Source of the DNA: UBA668 sp043721915
GTDB taxonomy: Bacteria > Actinomycetota > Acidimicrobiia > Acidimicrobiales > Ilumatobacteraceae
Length of the DNA stretch: 12,391 bases
NCBI GenBank assembly: GCA_043721915.1
Contig: JAYSPV010000131.1
Coordinates: 1-12,391, forward strand
Direction: 5' to 3'
Every line of letters starts with the position of its first letter. Positions within the stretch are counted from its first letter, which is position 1. Both the position numbers and the translations under genes were made by a program. The notes under the pieces are model-generated. The model had not been told where the DNA came from, made no database searches, and worked only from the letters and a program-made list of their open reading frames with translations. Positions 1-5,049 of the stretch are shown here, in pieces.

Positions 1-668
1 GGGTCTGGCTCGGCGGCTGCCGGGGCAACCTCGGGCGTTTCCATCTCGGCTACCGGTTCCGGGGCCACTTCGGGTTCCGGGGCAGTCGTCGTGGGTGCCG
101 CGTCGTCCGCATGAGGCTTGGCCTCACTCGGCTTCTTCGGCACGGCCTTCTTGTCGGGCGCCAGGACCATGGTCATGTTGCGCCCTTCGAGCCGGGCCTG
201 GGTCTCGACCTTGGCGGTCGGGCCCAGTTGTTCGAGCACTGCATCGAGGATTCGTGAACCGAGTTCCGGGTGGGCCATCTCTCGGCCTCGGAACTGCAGC
301 GTCACTTTCACCTTGTGGCCGTCTGCCAGGAAATCGTGCATGTGGCGGACCTTGGTATCGAAGTCACCCTTCCCGATCTTGGGACGGAACTTCACTTCCT
401 TGATCGACACGTGCACGGTCTTCTTGCGTGACTCTTTGGCCTTCTGGCTTTCCTCGTAGCGGAACTTGCCGTAGTCCATGATCCGGCACACTGGCGGAGT
501 CGCCATTGGCGCGACCTCGACGAGATCGAGATCGGCTTGACGGGCCAGGGAGAGTGCATCCGGCAGGGCTTTGATACCCAACTGATTGCCGTCGGCTCCG
601 ATGAGTCGGACCTCTCGGGCACGGATGCGCTCGTTGTACCGGTGTTCTGGTGTCTGCGGCGGTGCTAT
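1..668 (-). CDS. infC: Translation initiation factor IF-3 (3' end beyond window)
   Basis: IF3 binds the 30S subunit, blocks early 50S joining and rejects non-AUG starts and wrong initiator tRNAs. From the chosen start, residues 11-80 form the IF3 N-domain (YNERIRAREVRLIG; then DLDLVEVAP, PPVCRIMDYGKFRYE), followed by a Lys/Arg linker and the C-domain (KEVKFRPKIGKGDFDTK, VKVTLQFRGREM, GRNMTMVLAP, ending near 171). The remaining 50-odd residues are a low-complexity Pro/Ala/Glu/Thr tail that runs off the window edge; no stop is seen. No ATG, GTG or TTG precedes the N-domain: an in-frame TGA at 675-677 limits the start, and the only initiation-competent codon after it is ATA at 666-668, 9 nt after AGGAG. 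Noncanonical infC starts (AUU in E. coli) underlie IF3 autoregulation. The family call is very secure; the start is probable. It is transcribed away from the DUF1844 gene. Confidence 0.96.
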   Translation of the reverse strand, partial: MAPPQTPEHRYNERIRAREVRLIGADGNQLGIKALPDALSLARQADLDLVEVAPMATPPVCRIMDYGKFRYEESQKAKESRKKTVHVSIKEVKFRPKIGKGDFDTKVRHMHDFLADGHKVKVTLQFRGREMAHPELGSRILDAVLEQLGPTAKVETQARLEGRNMTMVLAPDKKAVPKKPSEAKPHADDAAPTTTAPEPEVAPEPVAEMETPEVAPAAAEPD

Positions 669-674
669 GGCTGC

Positions 675-689
675 TCACTCCTGTGCAAT
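675..689 (-). other. Possible AUU-initiated four-codon leader frame before infC
   Basis: On the minus strand an ATT codon (687-689) begins a frame of four sense codons (ATT GCA CAG GAG) closed by TGA at 675-677, in the same frame as infC. Ahead of it is AGGAGGGG (698-705), 8-10 nt before ATT and the best SD in the region. AUU is the classic infC start codon in enterobacteria. Either this is a decoy or coupling minicistron, an ancestral infC start disabled by a TGA, or a chance arrangement. No homology can be claimed for four residues. Confidence 0.3.
678..682 (-). promoter_or_regulatory. Ribosome binding site AGGAG that fixes the AUA start of infC
   Basis: AGGAG on the minus strand, 9 nt before ATA at 668. 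It overlaps the last sense codon of the four-codon AUU reading frame just upstream. Since TGA at 675-677 is in frame with infC, this SD is the main argument for initiation at AUA. Confidence 0.6.
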
Positions 690-690
690 G

Positions 691-747
691 GGTGTGTCCC
701 CTCCTGTGTTGGTGATGCGAATGCCACCGAACACGACGGGGCACACC
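691..747 (-). promoter_or_regulatory. Long hairpin in the infC leader, sequestering the upstream SD
   Basis: In the minus-strand transcript 742-747 pairs with 691-696 and 738-741 with 698-701 (A697 bulged). After an internal loop, 730-734 pairs with 706-710 and 725-728 with 711-714 (C729 bulged). That gives 19 Watson-Crick pairs in 57 nt. The GGGG of AGGAGGGG is in the basal helix, its AGGA is in the internal loop, and AUU follows one nucleotide after the helix. Read by eye; no folding energy was computed. Confidence 0.55.
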
Positions 748-753
748 GCATCG

Positions 754-775
754 GGCCCGAAGGCCGTAGGACGGC
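754..775 (-). promoter_or_regulatory. Two mutually exclusive small hairpins in the infC leader
   Basis: On the minus strand ACGGC... positions 763-767 and 771-775 form a 5-bp stem with a 3-nt loop. Positions 762-765 and 754-757 form a 4-bp stem closed on a cUUCGg tetraloop. The stems share 763-765 and cannot form together. Such alternatives are typical of attenuators, but there is no U-tract. Confidence 0.35.
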
Positions 776-814
776 ATGCTACGCAATGTGTGTGACCTGG
801 ACGCACCTGTGAGA

Positions 815-839
815 ACCGCCAGGCAAGCCTGGTGGCGGT
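815..839. repeat. GC-rich inverted repeat in the infC/DUF1844 divergent region
   Basis: ACCGCCAGG (815-823) is complementary to CCT (828-830) plus GGCGGT (834-839), with a 4-nt loop and a 3-nt bulge. It would form a 9-bp hairpin in an infC leader starting near 890, or act as a dyad operator. No U-tract follows on either strand. Confidence 0.4.
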
Positions 840-845
840 GGCCAG

Positions 846-874
846 GTGGGGACGACCGCGGACGGCAACCCCAC
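846..874. repeat. Inverted repeat GTGGGG/CCCCAC in the divergent region
   Basis: GTGGGG at 846-851 is exactly complementary to CCCCAC at 869-874, around a 17-nt loop. It would be the first hairpin of an infC leader transcribed from a promoter near 897-902. No function can be assigned from sequence alone. Confidence 0.3.
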
Positions 875-895
875 TTCGCCTCAGTTGTAGGCCGA

Positions 896-901
896 TAGGG
901 T
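896..901 (+). promoter_or_regulatory. -10 box TAGGGT of a leaderless promoter (DUF1844 gene)
   Basis: TAGGGT fits TANNNT and ends exactly 7 nt before the GTG start at 909, so transcription would begin on the start codon. No SD is present. The same hexamer precedes mihF. No good -35 is visible, as is common for actinobacterial leaderless promoters. Confidence 0.6.
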
Positions 902-902
902 A
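897..902 (-). promoter_or_regulatory. infC: Candidate -10 box TACCCT for infC
   Basis: The bottom strand of 897-902 reads TACCCT, also TANNNT, because the 7-bp element 896-902 keeps TA at both ends on both strands. Transcription would start near 890. No -35 is evident upstream. Confidence 0.3.
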
Positions 903-908
903 CCAAAC

Positions 909-1238
909 GTGAGCCAGAATGACGCCGATTTCGATGAATCCGCCCTCGACGACGCCCAGTCCGCAATGGCGCAAGCACGCGAGCGCCTTGCATCCGTGCC
1001 CGCCGAGGTGGTGGTGTCGAACCACGTGATGGGCCTCTACGAGCTGGCTGCCATCCACCTCTCCGCCGAACCGCCGGCGCTGCACGAGGCTGCGCTCGCC
1101 GTCGACGCAGTGGGCTGCCTGGTGGAAGGTCTCGGCGAGCGCCTGGGCGAGGATTCGCAGACGTTGCTCGAGGCGTTGTCGAACATCCGCCTCGCGTTCG
1201 TCCAGATCAAGAACGCCGCCCCCGAACCCGCTTCCTAG
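909..1238 (+). CDS. DUF1844 family small protein
   Basis: A 109-residue acidic protein of unknown function. Residues 1-34 are polar and Asp/Glu/Gln-rich; residues 36-103 match the DUF1844 pattern: a helix reading HVMGLYELAAIHLS, then ALAVDAVGCLVEGLGERLG, then TLLEALSNIRLAFVQIKNA. It has no signal peptide or catalytic motif, and the amphipathic helices suggest a helical, possibly oligomeric protein. The GTG start is set by a leaderless promoter 7 nt upstream. It is divergent from infC and converges on the ATL gene, with 7 nt between stop codons. Linkage of DUF1844 to infC recurs in Actinobacteria as far as I recall, so a translation-related role is a guess. Confidence 0.85.
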   Translation: MSQNDADFDESALDDAQSAMAQARERLASVPAEVVVSNHVMGLYELAAIHLSAEPPALHEAALAVDAVGCLVEGLGERLGEDSQTLLEALSNIRLAFVQIKNAAPEPAS

Positions 1239-1245
1239 CTCGCGC

Positions 1246-1542
1246 TCATCCTCGCGGCCGGAAACGGCCGATCGGAGCGCTGCGAACGCGCCCGTCACTC
1301 ACCGTCACACCTTCGTTGTTCAGCAGCGCCGCCTGCTCGCGTTCGTGTCCTGGCACCAGCCGGCCGGCAGCGTTGACCACCCGCCACCAGGGAAGATCGT
1401 CGTCGGTGATCGCCAGAAGGCGGCCTACGAGCCGGCTCTGCTTGCGATAGCCGGCGTCTTCGGCAATGTCGCCGTAGGTGACCACCTCCCCCTCGCGTAG
1501 CGACCGGATGACATCCAGGATGTGGCGGTCGCGATCGTTCAC
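1246..1542 (-). CDS. Alkyltransferase-like (ATL) protein of the MGMT family
   Basis: A 98-residue protein with the DNA-binding domain of O6-methylguanine-DNA methyltransferase: helix-turn-helix region EGEVVTYGDIAEDAG (residues 18-31, with the nucleotide-flipping Tyr23), Arg-finger segment SRLVG (36-40) and LPWWRVVNAAGRLVPG (50-65). The MGMT active site is PCHR; here it is PWWR, so Trp52 replaces the alkyl-accepting Cys. ATL proteins (usually PWHR) cannot repair DNA themselves but bind O6-alkylguanine and pass it to nucleotide excision repair. Loss of His as well (Trp53) is less usual. The GTG start at 1542 overlaps the preceding stop as GTGA, so translation is coupled. An upstream in-frame extension to 1782 is rejected because it lies over the cold-shock and hisG genes. 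Confidence 0.85.
   Translation of the reverse strand: MNDRDRHILDVIRSLREGEVVTYGDIAEDAGYRKQSRLVGRLLAITDDDLPWWRVVNAAGRLVPGHEREQAALLNNEGVTVSDGRVRSAPIGRFRPRG
1255..1270 (+). terminator. Possible terminator hairpin after the DUF1844 gene
   Basis: CGGCCG-GAAA-CGGCCG forms a 6-bp stem on a GNRA tetraloop, 17 nt after the DUF1844 stop and inside the 3' end of the convergent ATL gene. No U-tract follows, so terminator function is uncertain. Confidence 0.3.
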
Positions 1543-1733
1543 GCGAGTCTGACGGCCGACGCTTCGTAGCGGCCGAGCTTGCACAACAGGTCGAAGGTCA
1601 CTGCTGAGCCGACCTCGATGTCTCGCGTGCCGTTGGCGATCTCGATGCAGTGGAACGCGAAGTGGATGCCGTCGGCACGCTCGACCTCGCCGAGCCCGAC
1701 CGCGGCATCGAAGGCGACGACCGACCCGTTCAC
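1539..1733 (-). CDS. Divergent cold-shock-domain protein
   Basis: A 64-residue protein the size of a CspA-type single domain: NGSVVAFDAAVGLGEVERADG (residues 2-22), IHFAFHCIEIANGTRDIEVG (23-42), AVTFDLLCKLGRYEASAVRL (44-63). Strand spacing matches the five-stranded CSD barrel, but the nucleic-acid-binding motifs are largely gone: RNP1 (KGFGFI) reads VGLGEV and RNP2 (VFVHF) reads IHFAFHC, with the KWF of strand 1 reading AFD. Few stacking aromatics remain, so single-stranded RNA or DNA binding may be lost or altered. The GTG start overlaps the hisG stop (GTGA, 1730-1733) and its own stop overlaps the ATL start, making a tight three-gene chain. It is a real gene by overlaps and family fit; its function is unknown. 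Confidence 0.75.
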   Translation of the reverse strand: MNGSVVAFDAAVGLGEVERADGIHFAFHCIEIANGTRDIEVGSAVTFDLLCKLGRYEASAVRLA

Positions 1734-2605
1734 GGGATGATCTTGGAGATCGGCAGCTCGAGGATGCCCGTGGCGCCGGCATCGACCAACTCGGGGATCA
1801 GTGTGTTGATCTGTGTCTTCGACACGACCGTCTCGACCGCGAAGCCACCGTCGCCGGCCAGCGGGTTGACCGTCGGGGACTTCATCGCCGGCAGCAGCGC
1901 GAGCACCGCCGACAACTGCTCGGCCGACACGTTCATCTTCACCAGCACCCGGCCGCGGGCGTCGAGCGTGCCGTTGAGGAGGGTCATCAACTGACCCATC
2001 GCGTGACGCTTCACCGGATCGGCATGGGCAGCCTTGTTGGCCACTACCTCGGTGTAGCTCTGCAGGATCTCACCGATGATGCGCAGGCCGGCGGCACGCA
2101 GCGCCCGCCCGGTCTCGGTGATGTCGACGATGCAGTCGGCGATGTCGGGGATCTTGGCCTCACTTGCCCCGTAGCTCAGGCGAATGTCGGCCTGAATGCC
2201 CTTCGCGGCGAAGAAGCGCTTGGTCAGTTCGGGGTACTCGGTGCTGACGCGCAGGCCGTGGGGCAGGTCTTCGATGCGCTGGACCGGCGAGTCGCCGGCG
2301 ACAGCGACGACGACCTTGATCGGAAGTGCGGTGGCCTTCGAGTACTTCAGCTCGCCGAGACTGACGATGTCGCTGCTCGTCTCCTCCACCCAGTCACGGC
2401 CGGTGATCCCGATGTCGAACAAGCCCTCAGCGACATATGTGGGAATCTCCTGCGGGCGCAGGATGCGCACCTCAGCGATGCGGGGGTCGGCGATCGACGC
2501 CTTGTAGTCGACGGACGAGGAGCGAACAACCGGGAGGTCGGCGGCCTCGAACAGTTCGAGGGTCGCCCTCTCCAGTGATCCTTTGGGCAACACCAGTTTC
2601 AGCAC
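1730..2605 (-). CDS. hisG: ATP phosphoribosyltransferase, long form
   Basis: Catalyses the first step of histidine synthesis: ATP + PRPP to phosphoribosyl-ATP. The 291 residues match the long HisG form, which carries its own C-terminal regulatory domain and needs no HisZ. It begins LKLVLPKGSLERATLELFE; FDIGITGRDWVEE lies near 63-75, the PRPP-binding loop DIADCIVDITETG at 154-166, and an ACT-like regulatory domain at about 215-291 (SPTVNPL, ELVDAGATGILELPISKI) would bind the inhibitor histidine. The start is GTG at 2605, 7 nt after TAGCCT, which fits a leaderless transcript; an upstream in-frame extension would run into the preceding gene. No other his gene is in the window. The stop is coupled to the cold-shock-like gene. 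Confidence 0.96.
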   Translation of the reverse strand: MLKLVLPKGSLERATLELFEAADLPVVRSSSVDYKASIADPRIAEVRILRPQEIPTYVAEGLFDIGITGRDWVEETSSDIVSLGELKYSKATALPIKVVVAVAGDSPVQRIEDLPHGLRVSTEYPELTKRFFAAKGIQADIRLSYGASEAKIPDIADCIVDITETGRALRAAGLRIIGEILQSYTEVVANKAAHADPVKRHAMGQLMTLLNGTLDARGRVLVKMNVSAEQLSAVLALLPAMKSPTVNPLAGDGGFAVETVVSKTQINTLIPELVDAGATGILELPISKIIP

Positions 2606-2612
2606 GCCACCG

Positions 2613-2618
2613 AGGCTA
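2613..2618 (-). promoter_or_regulatory. hisG: -10 box TAGCCT, leaderless promoter of hisG
   Basis: TAGCCT (TANNNT) on the minus strand is followed by exactly 7 nt and the GTG start at 2605. No SD precedes that start. It lies in the 25-bp gap after the mog-like gene, so hisG and the two genes behind it could be expressed apart from def-fmt-rsmB. Confidence 0.5.
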
Positions 2619-2630
2619 CCGGCGAGGCGC

Positions 2631-3113
2631 TCAGTGGCTGGTGGGAGTATCGGCGAGCAACCGCAATGCATGCGGCAACACATCGATGATCGCAGTCAGT
2701 TGCTCCACGCAACCCTTGGGTGAGCCAGGTGTGTTGACGATGAGTGCCTGACCGCGGATGCCGACGATGCCACGCGAGAGGCGACCGAGTGGGTTCACCA
2801 AGCGCATCGCTTCCGCCAGCCCCGGCGCCTCGCGTTCGATCACCATGCGGGTGCCCTCCGGAGACTGATCGCGTGGGGCGAACCCTGTGCCGCCGGTGCT
2901 CACCACCAGCCCGGCGAAGCCGGTGCTCAGGGCGGTCAGAGCCGAGGCAACGCTCTCGGTGCCATCGGCGACAACGGCCTGCTCGACGACGGAGAATCCG
3001 TGGCCTCGCAGCAGTTCGGCCAGCGCGACCCCGCTCGCATCCGTGCGGGTGCCGGCGATCACCCCATCGCTGATCGTGAGGACCTTCGCAAGTAACGGCT
3101 GTGGATCGTTCAC
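2631..3113 (-). CDS. Molybdopterin adenylyltransferase family protein (MoaB/Mog type)
   Basis: A 160-residue MoCF_biosynth-fold protein. MogA and MoaB relatives adenylylate molybdopterin before molybdenum insertion. Visible signatures: VLTISDGVIAGTRTDASG (11-28), the nucleotide-binding STGGTGFAPRDQSPEGTR (72-89) with the family Asp at 82, EAPGLAEAMR (95-104), LSRGIVGIRGQALIVNTPGSPKG (112-134). These are the family's conserved blocks, so it is probably active. The GTG start overlaps the rsmB stop as GTGA (3110-3113). No other molybdenum-cofactor gene is nearby, so context does not help assign MogA versus MoaB; the length fits either. Confidence 0.9.
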   Translation of the reverse strand: MNDPQPLLAKVLTISDGVIAGTRTDASGVALAELLRGHGFSVVEQAVVADGTESVASALTALSTGFAGLVVSTGGTGFAPRDQSPEGTRMVIEREAPGLAEAMRLVNPLGRLSRGIVGIRGQALIVNTPGSPKGCVEQLTAIIDVLPHALRLLADTPTSH

Positions 3114-4213
3114 GAGGCCCTACGGTACCGAAGCAGGATCATGCCGTCGGTGTCGGCGTCGTGGGGCAGCACGCGCCAGCCTGTGCCGAACGGGCGCCAC
3201 TCCCCCTGCGGTTCTTGCGTGATCGGCACGAACTCCGCCGGGAAGGCGTGCCCCACGGATTCCGAGTCCAGCAGCGTGCAGACGCTGTAGATCAGCGTGC
3301 CGCCAGGCTTCACCAGCGGGGCGCACGCGTCGATGATGCGTTGCTGCAACGCCACCAGGTCGGCCACATCGGACGGCGTGATCCGCCAACGAGCGTCGGC
3401 CCGGCGCCGCAAGGTGCCCAACCCGCTGCACGGCGCATCGATCAGCACGTGATCGAAGGACGCCGCAGCGAACGGCGGATGAGTCGCATCCGCCGCCAAC
3501 GACAGGACGTCATCGGTTCCCAGGCGGTCCGCGTTCTCGACGATCAGGCCGACGCGTTGGGGCTGCAGATCCGCAGCGATGACGGTGGCGCCGGTGGTCG
3601 CGATGCCCGTGGCCTTGCCGCCTGGCGCGGCGCACACATCGAGCACGAGGTCTCCCTCGTGCGCCGGCACCGCGGCTGCCACCCATTGCGAGCCGAGATC
3701 CTGGATGTAGCCATCGTCGCGTTCGGTGACGGAAGGGGCCTCGTTCATCGTGGTGAGCGTGGCAATCGCGTCGTCGTGACCGAGCTCGGCGATCAGCCGC
3801 TCCACGATCCAGTCGGGGTAGCTCAGCCGCACCGCGTCCGACGGCCAGGTCATCGGCGTGTTCGCCACGCGTCGCAGGACAGCGTTGACGAAGCCGCGGG
3901 CTTTCTTCGGCGCGAGCTCCACCGTTTCGCCCACGGCCGCGTGCGGCGGCACACCGGCGAAGTGGAGCTGATAGGCGCCGAGGCGAAGCACCGTGCGAAC
4001 CTCGGGCGACGGATCGGTCGAGACGAAACGATCGACAAGGGCATCGCATGCCCGCCGCATGCGGGTCGTGCCGTACACCAGGTCGGTCACGAACTTTCGG
4101 TCGCGCTCCATCAGCTTGCTCCGGCCGAGCTCAGCCGACAGCACGAGGTTCGCGTAGGCGCCTTCGTGGTCGATGCGTTGCAGGCAGCGAAAGGCGACGA
4201 GCCGGGCGTTCAT
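3110..4213 (-). CDS. rsmB: 16S rRNA (cytosine-967-C5)-methyltransferase
   Basis: SAM-dependent enzyme making m5C967 in 16S rRNA. Residues 1-130 are a NusB-like helical RNA-binding domain (NARLVAFRCLQRID, LVYGTTRMRRACDALVDRF, RLGAYQLHFAGVPPHAAVGE, GFVNAVLRR). The catalytic domain shows motif I LDVCAAPGGKATG (191-203), motif IV DAPCSGLGTLRRRADARW (259-276, Cys262) and motif VI YSVCTLLDSE (309-318, Cys312, the expected nucleophile). At 367 residues it is about 60 shorter than common RsmB. The missing part is the segment that usually joins the helical domain to motif X: NEAPSVTERDDGYIQD (157-172) runs straight through. The ATG at 4213 overlaps the fmt stop (ATGA); a GTG at 4222 is less likely. 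Confidence 0.95.
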   Translation of the reverse strand: MNARLVAFRCLQRIDHEGAYANLVLSAELGRSKLMERDRKFVTDLVYGTTRMRRACDALVDRFVSTDPSPEVRTVLRLGAYQLHFAGVPPHAAVGETVELAPKKARGFVNAVLRRVANTPMTWPSDAVRLSYPDWIVERLIAELGHDDAIATLTTMNEAPSVTERDDGYIQDLGSQWVAAAVPAHEGDLVLDVCAAPGGKATGIATTGATVIAADLQPQRVGLIVENADRLGTDDVLSLAADATHPPFAAASFDHVLIDAPCSGLGTLRRRADARWRITPSDVADLVALQQRIIDACAPLVKPGGTLIYSVCTLLDSESVGHAFPAEFVPITQEPQGEWRPFGTGWRVLPHDADTDGMILLRYRRAS

Positions 4214-5043
4214 TCGAACCACTCACCCGGCTGCGGGCGGGCGCCGCGGGCGAAGTCGGCGAATGCCATCGGGCCTTTGCCCTCAGGCTGCACAACACGC
4301 ACGTCGAGCCCCGGAAGTGGGCAGGGAGAAACAGCGTCGGCGCCGGCCACCAGCGCGGCGGTGAGCACCTTCACGCGCTTGGCACGGAACGTCGTCCACG
4401 CGCCACCCACCCGGACCACACGGTCCGCAGCCACCGCCGGCGCCGACCAGTCGAGGCGGAGGTCGGCTGTCGTGATCTTTGCCGCGTAGATCGGCTCGCC
4501 ACGCTGCGGCGTCGGCTCGGGAAGGGGCCCGGCCAGGCAGCGCACGAGCTGGTCACTGGCGATCGACACCAGCTCAGCGCGCAGCTCGTCGGCCGTGGTG
4601 GCCGGCCCGATCGGGATTCGCACGGTGTCGTACACGCCACCGGTGTCGAGGCCTTCCTCCAACTGCATCAGGCACACGCCTGTCTCTGTGTCGCCGGCGA
4701 GCATGGCCCGTTCCACCGGGGCAGCGCCGCGCCACCGAGGCAGCAGCGAGAAGTGCGAGTTGATCATCGGCACCTCGGCGAGGACGTGCGGTTTGATCAG
4801 CTGCCCGAACGCCACGACGACACCGAGATCGATCTTCTTGCCGAGCACGTCGTCGACGTCGTGACTGACAGGCAAGCCCAGTTCATTGGCCGCGGCCTTC
4901 ACCGGCGAAGGGCTGAGCTCAGCGCCTCGACCCCGCCGTTTGTCGACGCGGGTGACCACCAACGCGATCTCGTGACCGGCTGCTACCAGCGCATGGAGCT
5001 GTGGCACCGCCATTGACGGCGTACCGAAGTAGGCGAGGCGCAC
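4210..5043 (-). CDS. fmt: Methionyl-tRNA formyltransferase
   Basis: Formylates Met on initiator tRNA from 10-formyl-tetrahydrofolate. Start MRLAYFGTPSMAVPQLHAL (1-19); formyl-transfer core with catalytic Asn95 and His97 in NSHFSLLPRWRGAAPVE (95-111) and Asp133 in LEEGLDTGGVYDT (128-140); tRNA-contacting loop RRGRGAELSPSPVK (36-49). The C-terminal OB-like domain begins near 190 (YAAKITTADLRLDWS) and ends PEGKGPMAFADFARG. At 277 residues it is some 30 shorter than E. coli Fmt, mostly from loops. The GTG start lies 6 nt after the def stop, a classical def-fmt pairing, since Def removes the formyl group added by Fmt. Confidence 0.96.
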   Translation of the reverse strand: MRLAYFGTPSMAVPQLHALVAAGHEIALVVTRVDKRRGRGAELSPSPVKAAANELGLPVSHDVDDVLGKKIDLGVVVAFGQLIKPHVLAEVPMINSHFSLLPRWRGAAPVERAMLAGDTETGVCLMQLEEGLDTGGVYDTVRIPIGPATTADELRAELVSIASDQLVRCLAGPLPEPTPQRGEPIYAAKITTADLRLDWSAPAVAADRVVRVGGAWTTFRAKRVKVLTAALVAGADAVSPCPLPGLDVRVVQPEGKGPMAFADFARGARPQPGEWFE

Positions 5044-5049
5044 GAGTGC

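Larger units (their letters stand above)
669..908. promoter_or_regulatory. Divergent regulatory region between infC and the DUF1844 gene
   Basis: This 240-bp stretch holds no full gene. It carries a -10 box for the rightward DUF1844 gene at its right edge, a candidate leftward -10 on the same base pairs, four inverted repeats, two SD sequences and two noncanonical start codons for infC. Overlapping long reading frames here are shadows. Most of it is probably the infC 5' leader, about 220 nt if transcription begins near 890. A closer leftward box, TAGCAT near 777-782, would give a leader of about 100 nt. Confidence 0.6.

Noticed and set aside
1255..1270. CGGCCG-GAAA-CGGCCG hairpin as a regulatory RNA
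   Set aside because: It lies within the ATL coding sequence and CGGCCG is self-complementary in GC-rich DNA; kept only as a weak terminator candidate.
675..1298. Long minus-strand reading frame opposite the DUF1844 gene
   Set aside because: It is antisense to a better supported gene, has no recognisable family, and its last residues are the infC leader. Long shadow frames are expected at this GC content.
3101..4489. 462-codon plus-strand frame across rsmB and fmt
   Set aside because: It is antisense to two well supported genes, has a His/Arg-rich composition with no domain, and no start signal.
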